Assembly (NCBI GenBank): GCA_023053545.1
Contig: JAKZAN010000246.1
Span: 1-64,000 of the forward strand
Length of the DNA stretch: 64,000 nucleotides
Origin: Lepidurus packardi
Taxonomy: Eukaryota > Arthropoda > Branchiopoda > Notostraca > Triopsidae
Direction: 5' to 3'
The translations under genes were made by a program, and so were the position numbers. Position 1 is the first letter of the stretch, and every line of letters begins with the position of its first letter. The notes beneath the pieces are model-generated. The model was not told the DNA's origin and searched no databases. It was given only the letters and a program-made list of their open reading frames with translations. Below, in pieces: positions 24,538-37,340 of the stretch.

Positions 24538-27500
24538 GTCCATAATCGATTAATTAAGTCCGTAATGAATTAATTCAGTCCGTATGAAATTAATTCAGTC
24601 CGTACGGAATTAATTCAGTCCGTAAGGAATTAATTCAGTCCGTAAGGAATTATTTCAGTCCGTAATTAATTAATTAATTCCTTACGGAATTAATTAAGTC
24701 CATAAGGAATTAATTCAGTATGTAAGGATTTAATTACGGCCGTAATGAATTAATTCAGTCCGTAAGGAATTATTTAAGTCCGTAAGGAATTAATTAAGTC
24801 CGTAAGGAATTAATTCAGTCCGTAAGGAATTACTTCAGTCCGTAAGGAATTAATTCAGTCAGTAAGGAATTAATTCAGTCCGTAAGGAATTAATTCAGTC
24901 CGTAAGGAATTAATTTAGTCCGTAAGGATTTAATTTAGTCCGTAAGGTATTAATTCAGTCCGTAAAGAATTAATTCAGTCCGTAAGGAATTAATTCAGTC
25001 CGTAAGGAATAACTTCAGTACGTAAGGAAATAATTCAGTCCGTAATGGATTAATTAAGTCCGTAATGAATGAATTCAGTCCGTAAGGAATTAATAAAATC
25101 CGTACGGAATTAATTCAGATCGTAAGGAATTAATTCAGTCCGTAATGGATTAATTAAGTCCGTAATGAATTAATTCAGTCCGTATGAAATTAATTCAGTC
25201 CGTAAGGAATTCATTTAGTTTGTAAGGAATTAATTCAGTAAGAAAGGAATTCAATCAATCCTAAAGAATTAATTCAGTCCGTAAGAAACTAATTCAGTCC
25301 GTAAGGAATTAATTCTGTCCGTAAGGAATTAATTCAGTACGTAAGGAATTAATTCAGTCCGTAATGGATTAATTAAGTCCGTAATGAATTAATTCAGTCC
25401 GTATGAAATTAATTCAGTCCGTAAGGAATTCATTCAGTCCGTAAGGAATTAATTCAGTAAGAAAGGAATTAATTAAGTCCGTAAGGAATTAATTCAGTCT
25501 GTAAGGAATTAATTAAGTCCGTAAGGAATTAATTCAGTCCGTAAGGAATTAATTCAGTCCGTAAGAATTAATTCAGCCCGTAAGGAATTAATTCAGTCCG
25601 TAAGGAATTAATTCAGTCCGTAAGGAATTAATTCAGTCCGTAAGGAATTAATTCAGTCCGTAAGGAATTACTTCAGTCCGTAATTAATTCATTCATTCCT
25701 TACGGAATTAATTAAGTCCATAAGGAATTAATTTAGTCTGTAAGGATTTAATTAAGTCCGTAATGAATTAATTCAGTCCGTAAGGAATAACTTCAGTACG
25801 TAAGGAAATAATTCAGTCCGTAATGGATTAATTAAGTCCGTAATGAATTAATTCAGTCCGTAAGGAATTAATTCAGTCCGTAAGGAATAAGTTCAGTCCG
25901 TAAGGAATTAATTCAGTCCGTAAGAAATTATTTCAGTCCGTAATTAATTCATTCATTAATTACGGAATTAATTAAGTCCATAAGGAATTAATTTAGTCCG
26001 TAAGGATTTAATTAAGTCCGTAATGAATTAATTCAGTCCGTAAGGAATAACTTCAGTCCGTAAGGAATAACTTCAGTACGTAAGGAAATAATTCAGTCCG
26101 TAATGGATTAATTAAGTCCGTAATGAATGAATTCAGTCCGTAAGGAATTAATAAAATCCGTACGGAATTAATTCAGATCGTAAGGAATTAATTCAGTCCG
26201 TAATGGATTAATTAAGTCCGTAATGAATTAATTCAGTCCGTATGAAATTAATTCAGTCCGTAAGGAATTCATTTAGTTTGTAAGGAATTAATTCAGTAAG
26301 AAAGGAATTCAATCAATCCTAAAGAATTAATTCAGTCCGTAAGAAACTAATTCAGTCCGTAAGGAATTAATTCTGTCCGTAAGGAATTAATTCAGTACGT
26401 AAGGAATTAATTCAGTCCGTAATGGATTAATTAAGTCCGTAATGAATTAATTCAGTCCGTATGAAATTAATTCAGTCCGTAAGGAATTCATTCAGTCCGT
26501 AAGGAATTAATTCAGTAAGAAAGGAATTAATTAAGTCCGTAAGGAATTAATTCAGTCTGTAAGGAATTAATTAAGTCCGTAAGGAATTAATTCAGTCCGT
26601 AAGGAATTAATTCAGTCCGTAAGAATTAATTCAGTCCGTAAGGAATTAATTCAGTCCGTAAGGAATTAATTCAGTCCGTAAGGATTTAATTCAGTCCGTA
26701 AGGTATTAATTCAGTCCGTAAGGAATTAATTCAGTCCGTAAGGAATAAGTTGAGTACGTAAGGAATTAATTCAGTCCGTAATCGATTAATGAAGTCCGTA
26801 ATGAATTAATTCAGTCCGTAAGGAATTAATTAAGCAATTAGTTCTGTCCGTAAGGAATTAATTCAGTCCGTAAGGAATTATTTTAGTCCGTAATTAATTA
26901 ATTCATTCCTTACGGAATTAATTAAGTCCATAAGGAATTAATTCAGTCTGTAAGGATTTAATTAAGTCCGTAATGAATTAATTCAGTCCGTAAGGATATA
27001 ATTCAGTCCGTAAGGAATTAATTCAGTCCGTAAGGAATTAATTCAGTCCGTAAGGAATTAATTCAGTCCGTAAGGAAATATTTCAGTCCGTAAGGAATTA
27101 ATTCAGTAAGAAAGGAATTCAATCAATCCTAAAGAATTAATTCAGTCCGTAAGGAAATATTTCAGTCCGTACGGAATTAATTCAGTCCGTAAGGAATTAA
27201 TTCAGTCCGTAAGGAATTAATTAAGTCCGTAAGGAATTAATTCAGTCCATAAGGAATTAATTCTGTCCGTAAGGATGTAATTCAGTCCGTAAGGTATTAA
27301 TTCAGTCCGTAAGGAATTAATTCAGTCCGTAAGGAATTAATTCAGTCCGTAAGGAATAAGCTCAGTAAGTAAGGAATTCATTCAGTCCGTAATGGATTAA
27401 TTAAGTCCGTAATGAATTAATTCAGTCCGTAAGGAATTAATAAAATCCGTACGGAATTAATTCAGACCGTAAGGAATTAATTCAGTCCGTAAGGAATTAA

Positions 27501-29274
27501 TTCAGTCCGTAAGGAATTAATTCAGTCCGTAAGGAATTAATTCAGTCCGTAAGGAATTAATTCAGTCCGTAAGGAATTAATTCAGTCCGTAAGGAATTAA
27601 TTCAGTCCGTAAGGAATTAATAAAATCCGTACGGAATTAATTCAGATCGTAAGGAATTAATTCAGTCCGTAATGGATTAATTAAGTCCGTAATGAATTAA
27701 TTCAGTCCGTATGAAATTAATTCAGTCCGTAAGGAATTCATTTAGTCCGTAAGGAATTAATTCAGTAAGAAAGGAATTCAATCAATCCTAAAGAATTAAT
27801 TCAGTCCTTAAGAAACTAATTCAGTCCGTAAGGAATTAATTCTGTCCGTAAGGAATTAATTCAGTCCGTAATGGATTAATTAAGTCCGTAATGAATTAAT
27901 TCAGTCCGTATGAAATTAATTCAGTCCGTAAGGAATTCATTCAGTCCGTAAGGAATTAATTCAGTAAGAAAGGAATTAATTAAGTCCGTAAGGAATTAAT
28001 TCAGTCTGTAAGGAATTAATTCAGTCCGTAAGGAATTAATTCAGTCCGTAAGGAATTAATTCAGTCCGTAAGGAATTAATTCAGTCCGTAAGGAATTAAT
28101 TCAGTCCGTAAGGAATTAATTCAGTCCGTAAGGAATTAATTCAGTCCGTAAGGAATTAATTCAGTCCGTAAGGAATTATTTCAGTCCGTAATTAATTCAT
28201 TAATTCCTTACGGAATTAATTAAGTCCATAAGGAGTTAATTTAGTCTGTAAGTATTTAATTAAGTCCGTAATGAATTAATTCAGTCCGTAAGGAATAACT
28301 TCAGTACGTAAGGAAATAATTCAGTCCGTAATGGATTAATTAAGTCCGTAATGAATTAATTCAGTCCGTAAGGAATTAATAAAATCCGTACGGAATTAAT
28401 TCAGACCGTAAGGAATTAATTCAGTCCGTAAGGAATTAATTCAGTCCGTAAGGAATTAATTCAGTCCGTAAGGAATTAATTCAGTCCGTAAGGAATTAAT
28501 TCAGTCCGTAAGGAATTAATTCAGTCCGTAAGGAATTAATTCAGTCCGTAAGGATTTAATTCAGTCCGTAAGGTATTAATGAAGTCCGTAATGAATAAAT
28601 TCAGTCCGTATGAAATTAATTCAGTCCGTAAGGAATTAATTCAGTCCGGAAGGAATTATTTCAGTCCGTAAGGAATAAGTTCAGTACGTAAGGAATTAAT
28701 TCAGTTAGTAATCGATTAATTAAGTCCGTAATGAATTAATTCAGTCCGTATGAAATTAATTCAGTCCGTAAGGAATTAAATAAGCAATTAATTCTGTCCG
28801 TAAGGAATTAATTCAGTCCGTAAGGAATTATTTTAGTCCGTAATTAATTAATTCATTCCTTACGGAATTAATTAAGTCCATAAGGAATTAATTCAGTCTG
28901 TAAGGATTTAATTAAGTCCGTAATGAATTAATTCAGTCCGTAAGGATTTAATTCAGTCCGTAAGGAATTAATTCAGTCCGTAAGGAATTAATTCAGTCCG
29001 TAAGGAATTAATTCAGTCCGTAAGGAAATATTTCAGTCCGTAAGGAATTAATTCAGTAAGAAAGGAATTCAATCAATCCTAAAGAATTAATTCAGTCCGT
29101 AAGGAAATATTTCAGTCCGTACGGAATTAATTCAGTCCGTAAGGAATTAATTCAGTCCGTAAGGAATTAATTAAGTCCGTAAGGAATTAATTCAGTCCAT
29201 AAGGAATTAATTCTGTCCGTAAGGATGTAATTCAGTCCGTAAGGTATTAATTCAGTCCGTAAGGAATTATTTCA
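24538..29274 (+). repeat. 4,737-bp segmental tandem duplication, copy 2
   Basis: Copy 2 starts with the same GTCCATAATCGATT monomer, directly after the end of copy 1, and ends at 29274, where copy 1 is followed by CATAATCG but copy 2 by GTAATTAATTC. With no visible difference over 4.7 kb, this is either very young or was added by the assembly. Confidence 0.9.
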
Positions 29275-29470
29275 GTCCGTAATTAATTCATTCATTCCTT
29301 ACGGAATTAATTAAGTCCATAAGGAATTAATTTAGTCTGTAAGGATTTAATTAAGTCCGTAATGAATTAATTCAGTCCGTAAGGAATAACTTCAGTACGT
29401 AAGGAAATAATTCAGTCCGTAATGGATTAATTAAGTCCGTAATGAATTAATTCAGTCCGTAAGGAATTAA

Positions 29471-30481
29471 TAAAATCCGTACGGAATTAATTCAGACCGT
29501 AAGGAATTAATTCAGTCCGTAAGGAATTAATTCAGTCCGTAAGGAATTAATTCAGTCCGTAAGGAATTAATTCAATCCGTAAGGAATTAATTCAGTCCGT
29601 AAGGAATTAATTCAGTCCGTAAGGAATTAATTCAGTCCGTAAGGATTTAATTCAGTCCGTAAGGTATTAATGAAGTCCGTAATGAATTAATTCAGTCCGT
29701 ATGAAATTAATTCAGTCCGTAAGGAATTAATTCAGTCCGTAAGGAATTATTTCAGTCCGTAAGGAATAAGTTCAGTACGTAAGGAATTAATTCAGTTAGT
29801 AATGAATTAATTCAGTCCGTATGAAATTAATTCAGTCCGTAAGGAATTAATTAAGCAATTAATTCTGTCCGTAAGGAATTAATTCAGTCCGTAAGGAATT
29901 ATTTTAGTCCGTAATTAATTAATTCATTCCTTACGGAATTAATTAAGTCCATAAGGAATTAATTCAGTCTGTAAGGATTTAATTAAGTCCGTAATGAATT
30001 AATTCAGTCCGTAAGGATTTAATTCAGTCCGTAAGGAATTAATTCAGTCCGTAAGGAATTAATTCAGTCCGTAAGGAATTAATTCAGTCCGTAAGGAAAT
30101 ATTTCAGTCCGTAAGGAATTAATTCAGTAAGAAAGGAATTCAATCAATCCTAAAGAATTAATTCAGTCCGTAAGGAAATATTTCAGTCCGTACGGAATTA
30201 ATTCAGTCCGTAAGGAATTAATTCAGTCCGTAAGGAATTAATTAAGTCCGTAAGGAATTAATTCAGTCCATAAGGAATTAATTCTGTCCGTAAGGATGTA
30301 ATTCAGTCCGTAAGGTATTAATTCAGTCCGTAAGGAATTAATTCAGTCCGTAAGGAATTAATTCAGTCCGTAAGGAATAAGCTCAGTAAGTAAGGAATTC
30401 ATTCAGTCCGTAATGGATTAATTAAGTCCGTAATGAATTAATTCAGTCCGTAAAGAATTAATAAAATCCGTACGGAATTAA
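29471..30481 (+). repeat. 1,011-bp tandem duplication, copy 1
   Basis: The start is set by a TAAAATCCGTACGG monomer that recurs 1,011 bp on at 30482. The markers 30127 and 31138, the 12-bp fragments 29855 and 30866, and the ATCCGTAAGG monomer near 29575 (30586) all keep that offset. The end of copy 1 reads GTAAAGAATT. Confidence 0.85.
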
Positions 30482-31492
30482 TAAAATCCGTACGGAATTA
30501 ATTCAGACCGTAAGGAATTAATTCAGTCCGTAAGGAATTAATTCAGTCCGTAAGGAATTAATTCAGTCCGTAAGGAATTAATTCAATCCGTAAGGAATTA
30601 ATTCAGTCCGTAAGGAATTAATTCAGTCCGTAAGGAATTAATTCAGTCCGTAAGGATTTAATTCAGTCCGTAAGGTATTAATGAAGTCCGTAATGAATTA
30701 ATTCAGTCCGTATGAAATTAATTCAGTCCGTAAGGAATTAATTCAGTCCGTAAGGAATTATTTCAGTCCGTAAGGAATAAGTTCAGTACGTAAGGAATTA
30801 ATTCAGTTAGTAATGAATTAATTCAGTCCGTATGAAATTAATTCAGTCCGTAAGGAATTAATTAAGCAATTAATTCTGTCCGTAAGGAATTAATTCAGTC
30901 CGTAAGGAATTATTTTAGTCCGTAATTAATTAATTCATTCCTTACGGAATTAATTAAGTCCATAAGGAATTAATTCAGTCTGTAAGGATTTAATTAAGTC
31001 CGTAATGAATTAATTCAGTCCGTAAGGATTTAATTCAGTCCGTAAGGAATTAATTCAGTCCGTAAGGAATTAATTCAGTCCGTAAGGAATTAATTCAGTC
31101 CGTAAGGAAATATTTCAGTCCGTAAGGAATTAATTCAGTAAGAAAGGAATTCAATCAATCCTAAAGAATTAATTCAGTCCGTAAGGAAATATTTCAGTCC
31201 GTACGGAATTAATTCAGTCCGTAAGGAATTAATTCAGTCCGTAAGGAATTAATTAAGTCCGTAAGGAATTAATTCAGTCCATAAGGAATTAATTCTGTCC
31301 GTAAGGATGTAATTCAGTCCGTAAGGTATTAATTCAGTCCGTAAGGAATTAATTCAGTCCGTAAGGAATTAATTCAGTCCGTAAGGAATAAGCTCAGTAA
31401 GTAAGGAATTCATTCAGTCCGTAATGGATTAATTAAGTCCGTAATGAATTAATTCAGTCCGTAAAGAATTAATAAAATCCGTACGGAATTAA
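30482..31492 (+). repeat. 1,011-bp tandem duplication, copy 2
   Basis: Second copy. A third partial copy begins at 31493 and runs about 170 bp (GTCC for ATCC near 31597) before GTAAATAATT ends the match. ATAAAATCC monomers stand in pairs at the junctions (30462/30482 and 31473/31493), as expected if this monomer served as the exchange point. Confidence 0.83.
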
Positions 31493-32274
31493 TAAAATCC
31501 GTACGGAATTAATTCAGACCGTAAGGAATTAATTCAGTCCGTAAGGAATTAATTCAGTCCGTAAGGAATTAATTCAGTCCGTAAGGAATTAATTCAGTCC
31601 GTAAGGAATTAATTCAGTCCGTAAGGAATTAATTCAGTCCGTAAGGAATTAATTCAGTCCGTAAATAATTAATTCAGTCCGTAAGGAATTATTTCAGTCC
31701 GTAAGGAATTAATTCAGTAAGAAAGGAATTCAATCAATCCTAAAGAATTAATTCAGTCCGTAAGGAAATTAATCAGTACGTAAGGAATTAATTCAGTCCG
31801 TAATGGATTAATTAAGTCCGTAATGAATTAATTCAGTCCGTATGAAATTAATTCAGTCCGTAAGGAATTCATTTAGTCCGTAAGGAATTAATTCAGTAAG
31901 AAAGGAATTCAATCAATCCTAAAGAATTAATTCGGTCCGTAAGAAACTAATTCAGTCCGTAAGGAATTAATTCTGTCCGTAAGGAATTAATTCAGTCCGT
32001 AAGGAATTAATTCAGTCCGTAATGGATTAATTAAGTCCGTAATGAATTAATTCAGTCCGTATGAAATTAATTCAGTCCGTAAGGAATTCATTCAGTCCGT
32101 AAGGAACTAATTCAGTAAGAAAGGAATTAATTAAGTCCGTAAGGAATTAATTCAGTCTGTAAGGAATTAATTCAGTCCGTAAGGAATTAATTCAGTCCGT
32201 AAGGAATTAATTAAGTCCGTAAGGAATTAATTCAGTCCGTAAGGAATTAATTCAGTCCGTAAGGAATTATTTCA

Positions 32275-32293
32275 GTCCGTAATTAATCATTCA
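32275..32293 (+). repeat. 19-bp monomer in the inverted-core cassette
   Basis: The cassette's GTAATTAATTAATT monomer is here GTAATTAATCATTCA and 19 bp long, a one-base loss. It is the only cassette in which I saw this length change. Confidence 0.75.
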
Positions 32294-32373
32294 TTCCTTA
32301 CGGAATTAATTAAGTCCCTAAGGAATTAATTTAGTCTGTAAGGATTTAATTAAGTCCGTAATGAATTAATTCG

Positions 32374-32413
32374 GTCCGTAAGGAATTAATAAAATCAGTA
32401 CGGAATTAATTCG
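32374..32413 (+). repeat. 40-bp tandem duplication, copy 1
   Basis: A two-monomer unit containing ATAAAATCAGTACGG (CAG in place of CCG, so the CpG is lost) is followed by a second copy at 32414-32453. This is the last family-B signature before family A resumes. Confidence 0.8.
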
Positions 32414-32453
32414 GTCCGTAAGGAATTAATAAAATCAGTACGGAATTAATTCA
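32414..32453 (+). repeat. 40-bp tandem duplication, copy 2
   Basis: Same two-monomer unit; only the final bases differ, leading into CAGACCGTAGGG. Confidence 0.75.
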
Positions 32454-34512
32454 GACCGTAGGGAATTAATTCAGTCCGTAAGGAATTAATTCAGTCCGTA
32501 ATGGATTAATTAAGTCCGTAATGAATTAATTCAGTCCGTATGAAATTAATTCAGTCCGTAAGGAATTCATTTAGTCCGTAAGGAATTAATTCAGTCCGTA
32601 AGGAATTAATTAAGTCCGTAAGGAATTAATTAAGATCGTAAGGAATTAATTCAGTCCGTAAGGAATTAATTCAGTACGTAAGGAATTAATTCATTCCGTA
32701 AGGAATTAATTCAGTCCGTAAGGAATTATTTCAGTCCGTAATTAATTAATTCATTCCTTACGGAATTAATTAAGTCCGTAAGGAATTAATTCAGTCCGTA
32801 AGGAATTATTTCAGTCCGTAAGGAATTAATTAAGTCCATAAGGAATTAATTTAATCTGTAAGGATTTAATTAACTCCGTAATGAATTAATTCAGTCCGTA
32901 AGGAATAACTTCAGTACGTAAGGAAATAATTCAGTCCGTAATGGATTAATTCAGTGCGTAAGGAATTAATTCAGTCAGTAAGGAATTAATTCAGTCCGTA
33001 AGGAATTAATTCAGTCCGTAAGGAATTAATTCAGTCCGTAAGGATTTAATTCAGTCCGTAAGGTATTAATTCAGTCCGTAAGGAATTAATTCAGTCCGTA
33101 AGGAATTAATTCAGTCCGTAAGGAATAAGTTGAGTACGTAAGGAATTAATTCAGTCCGTAAGGAATTAATTCAGTCCGTAAGGAATTATTTCAGTCCGTA
33201 ATTAATTAATTCATTCCTTACGGAATTAATTAAGTCCATAAGGAATTAATTCAGTCTGTAAGGATTTAATTAAGTCCGTAATGAATTAATTCAGTCCGTA
33301 AGGAATTATTTAAGTCCGTAAGGAATTAATTCAGTCCGTAAGGAATTAATTTAGTCCGTAAGGAATTAATTCAGTTCGTAAGGAATTAATTCAGTCAGTA
33401 AGGAATTAATTCAGTCCGTAAGGAATTAATTCAGTCCGTAAGGAATTAATTCAGTCCGTAAGGATTTAATTCAGTCCGTAAGGTATTAATTCAGTCCGTA
33501 AGGAATTAATTCAGTCCGTAAGGAATTAATTCAGTCCGTAAGGAATTAATTCAGTAAGAAAGGAATTCAATCAATCCTAAAGAATTAATTCAGTCCGTAA
33601 GAAACTAATTCAGTCCGTAAGGAATTAATTCTGTCCGTAAGGAATTAATTCAGTCCGTAAGGAATTAATTAAGTCCGTAAGGAATTAATTAAGATCGTAA
33701 GGAATTAATTAAGTCCGTAAGGAATTAATTCAGTCCGTAAGGAATTAATTCAGTCCGTAAGGAATTAATTCAGTCCGTAAGGAATTATTTCAGTCCGTAA
33801 TTAATTAATTCATTCCTTACGGAATTAATTAAGTCCATAAGGAATTAATTTAATCTGTAAGGATTTAATTAAGTCCGTAATGAATTAATTCAGTCCGTAA
33901 GGAATAACTTCAGTACGTAAGGAATTAATTCAGTCCATAATCGATTAATTAAGTCCGTAATTAATTAATTCAGTCCGTATGAAATTAATTCAGTCCGTAA
34001 GGAATTAATTCAGTCCGTAAGGAATTAATTCAGTCCGTAAGGAATTATTTCAGTCCGTAATTAATTAATTCATTCCTTACGGAATTAATTAAGTCCATAA
34101 GGAATTAATTCAGTCTGTAAGGATTTAATTACGTCCGTAATGAATTAATTCAGTCCGTAAGGAATTATTTAAGTCCGTAAGGAATTAATTCAGTACGTAA
34201 GGAAATAATTCAGTCCGTAATGGATTAATTCAGTGCGTAAGGAATTAATTCAGTCAGTAAGGAATTAATTCAGTCCGTAAGGAATTAATTCAGTCCGTAA
34301 GGAATTAATTCAGTCCGTAAGGATTTAATTCAGTCCGTAAGGTATTAATTCAGTCCGTAAGGAATTAATTCAGTCCGTAAGGAATTAATTCAGTCCGTAA
34401 GGAATAAGTTGAGTACGTAAGGAATTAATTCAGTCCGTAATCGATTAATGAAGTCCGTAATGAATTAATTCAGTCCGTATGAAATTAATTAAGTCCGTAA
34501 TGAATTAATTCA

Positions 34513-34552
34513 GTCCGTAAGGAATTAATTCAGTCTGTAAGGAATTATTTCA
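34513..34552 (+). repeat. 40-bp tandem duplication, copy 1 (before a cassette)
   Basis: A consensus monomer plus GTCTGTAAGGAATTATTTCA are repeated at 34553-34592, so the cassette starting near 34573 has a duplicated leader. Confidence 0.82.
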
Positions 34553-34592
34553 GTCCGTAAGGAATTAATTCAGTCTGTAAGGAATTATTTCA
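34553..34592 (+). repeat. 40-bp tandem duplication, copy 2
   Basis: Identical to the preceding 40 bp and leads directly into GTAATTAATTAATT and the inverted core at 34613. Confidence 0.82.
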
Positions 34593-35291
34593 GTCCGTAA
34601 TTAATTAATTCATTCCTTACGGAATTAATTAAGTCCATAAGGAATTAATTCAGTCTGTAAGGATTTAATTAAGTCCGTAATGAATTAATTCAGTCCGTAA
34701 GGAATTATTTAAGTCCGTAAGGAATTAATTCAGTCCGTAAGGAATTAATTTAGTCCGTAAGGAATTAATTCAGTTCGTAAGGAATTAATTAAGTCAGTAA
34801 GGAATTAATTCAGTCCGTAAGGAATTAATTCAGTCCGTAAGGAATTAATTCAGTCCGTAAGGATTTAATTCAGTCCGTAAGGTATTAATTCAGTCCGTAA
34901 GGAATTAATTCAGTCCGTAAGGAATTAATTCAGTCCGTAAGGAATTAATTCAGTAAGAAAGGAATTCAATCAATCCTAAAGAATTAATTCAGTCCGTAAG
35001 AAACTAATTCAGTCCGTAAGGAATTAATTCTTTCCGTAAGGAATTAATTCAGTCCGTAAGGAATTAATTAAGTCCGTAAGGAATTAATTAAGATCATAAG
35101 GAATTAATTCAGTCCGTAAGGAATTAATTCAGTCCGTAAGGAATTAATTCAGTCCGTAAGGAATTATTTCAGTCCGTAATTAATTAATTCATTCCTTACG
35201 GAATTAATTAAGTCCATAAGGAATTAATTTAATCTGTAAGGATTTAATTAAGTCCGTAATGAATTAATTCAGTCCGTAAGGAATAACTTCA

Positions 35292-35312
35292 GTACGTAAG
35301 GAAATTATATTA
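35292..35312 (+). repeat. 21-bp monomer near the family A/C boundary
   Basis: GTACGTAAGGAAATTATATTA is one base longer than its homologues (GTACGTAAGGAAATAATTCA), and the next monomer reads GTCTGTAATGG. The most aberrant single monomer in this region, it lies close to where the variant set changes from family A to family C. Confidence 0.75.
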
Positions 35313-36372
35313 GTCTGTAATGGATTAATTCAGTACGAAAGGAATTAATTCAGTCAGTAAGGAATTAATTCAGTCCGTAAGGAATTAATTCAGTCCGTAA
35401 GGTATTAATTCAGTCCGTAAGGAATTAATTCAGTCCGTAAGGAATTAATTCAGTCCGTAAGGAATTAATTCAGTCCGTAAGGAATTAATTCAGTCCGTAA
35501 GGAATTAATTCAGTCCGTAAGGAATTAATTCAGTCCGTAAGGAATTAATTCAGTCAGTAAGGAATTAATTCAGTCCGTAAGGAATTAATTCAGTCCGTAA
35601 GGAATTAATTCAGTCCGTAAGAAATTAATTCAGTCCGTAAGGAATTAATTCAGTCCGTAAGGAATTAATTCAGTCCGTAAGGATTTAATTCAGTCCGTAA
35701 GGTATTAATTCAGTCCGTAAGGAATTAATTCAGTCCGTAAGGAATTTATTCAGTCCGTAAGGAATAAGTTCAGTACGTAAGGAATTAATTCAGTCCGTAA
35801 TCGATTAATTAAGTCCGTAATGAATTAATTCAGTCCGTATGAAATTAATTCAGTCCGTAAGGAATTAATTCAGTCCGTAAGGAATTAATTCAGTCCGTAA
35901 GGAATTAATTCAGTCCGTAAGGAATTAATTCAGTCCGTAAGGAATTATTTCAGTCCGTAATTAATTAATTCATTCCTTACGGAATTAATTAAGTCCATAA
36001 GGAATTAATTCAGTCTGTAAGGATTTAATTAAGTCCGTAATGAATTAATTCAGTCTGTAAGGATTTAATTAAGTCCGTAAGGAATTAATTTAATCCGTAA
36101 GGAATTAATTCAGTCCGTAAGGTATTAATTCAGTCCGTAAGGAATTAATTCAGTCCGTAAGGAATTAATTCAGTCCGTAAGGAATTAATTCAGTCCGTAA
36201 GGTATTAATTCAGTCCGTAAGGAATTAATTCAGTCCGTAAGGAATTTATTCAGTCCGTAAGGAATAAGTTCAGTACGTAAGGAATTAATTCAGTCCGTAA
36301 TCGATTAATTAAGTCCGTAATGAATTAATTCAGTCCGTAATGAATTAATTCAGTCCGTATGAAATTAACTCA

Positions 36373-36404
36373 GTCCGTAAGGAATTAATTAAGGAATTAA
36401 TTCA
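36373..36404 (+). repeat. 32-bp fused partial monomers
   Basis: GTCCGTAAGGAATTAATT is followed directly by AAGGAATTAATTCA, as if a 20-bp and a 14-bp piece were joined through the repeated AATTAA. It shifts the register by eight bases net and lies just before the first GTGAGAAAGG marker at 36525. Confidence 0.82.
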
Positions 36405-37140
36405 GTCCGTAAGGAATTAATTCAGTCCGTAAGGAATTATTTCAGTCCGTAATTAATTAATTCATTCCTTACGGAATTAATTCAGTCCGTAAGGAATTCA
36501 TTCAGTCCGTAAGGAATAAATTCAGTGAGAAAGGAATTCAATCAATCTTAAAGAATTAATTCAGTCCGTAAGGAACTAATTCAGTCCGTAAGGAATTAAT
36601 TCAGTCCGTAAGGAATTATTTCAGTCCGTAATTAATTAATTCATTCCTTACGGAATTAATTAAGTCCATAAGGAAATATTTCAGTCCGTAAGGAATTAAT
36701 TCAGTCCGTAAGGAATTAATTCAGTCCGTAAGGAATAAGTTCAGTACGTAAGGAATTAATTCAGTCCGTAATGAATTAATTCAGTCCGTAATGGATTAAT
36801 TAAGTCCGTAATGAATTAATTCAGTCCGTATGAAATTAATTCAGTCCGTAAGGAATTCATTCAGTCCGTAAGGAATTAATTCAGTCCGTAAGGAATTAAT
36901 TCAGTCCGTAAGGAATTAATTCAGTCCGTAAGGAATTAATTCAGTCCGTAAGGATTTAATTCATTCCGTAAGGAATTAATTCAGTCCGTAAGGAATTATT
37001 TCAGTCCGTAATTAATTCATTCATTCCTTACGGAATTAAATAAGTCCATAAGGAATTAATTCAGTCTGTAAGGATTTAATTAAGTCCGTAAGGAATTAAT
37101 TAAGTCCGTAAGGAATTAATTCAGTCCGTAAGGAATTAAT

Positions 37141-37340
37141 TCAGTCCGTAAGGAATTAATTCAGTCAGTAAGGAATTAATTTAGTCCGTAAGGAATTAAT
37201 TCAGTCCGTAAGGAATTAATTCAGTCCGTAAGGATTTAATTCAGTCCGTAAGGTATTAATTCAGTCCGTAAGGAATTAATTCAGTCCGTAAGGAATTAAT
37301 TCAGTCCGTAAGGAATAAGTTCAGTACGTAAGGAATTAAT
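37141..37340 (+). repeat. 200-bp tandem duplication, copy 1
   Basis: A ten-monomer unit including GTCAGTAAGGAATTAATTTA, the GGATTTAATT and GGTATTAATT pair, and GGAATAAGTT with GTACG is followed by an identical copy. Confidence 0.85.

Larger units (their letters stand above)
19801..32570 (+). repeat. Family B subarray
   Basis: This region is marked by ATAAAATCCGTACGG monomers, by GTCCGTAAGGATGTAATT, by a 12-bp partial monomer reading GCAATTAATTCT or GCAATTAGTTCT, and by markers followed by GTAAGGAAATATTT (22369, 24319, 27106, 29056, 30127, 31138). It is built mainly from a 4,737-bp tandem duplication and then a 1,011-bp one. The longest unbroken runs of consensus monomers I noted lie here, for example seven in a row at 23287-23426 and again 4,737 bp later. 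No gene is present. Confidence 0.78.
32571..35300 (+). repeat. Family A subarray, return after family B
   Basis: Variants absent from family B reappear: GTGCGTAAGG, TTGAGTACG, ATCGATTAATGAA, GTAAGAAACTAATT after the marker, and GATCGTAAGG followed by GTACGTAAGG. Markers lie at 33554 and 34953. Homologous blocks at 32.95-33.6 kb and 34.2-35.0 kb are offset by 1,279 bp at first and by 1,399 bp after a difference of six monomers. The return of family A suggests that family B expanded inside an older family-A array. Confidence 0.72.
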
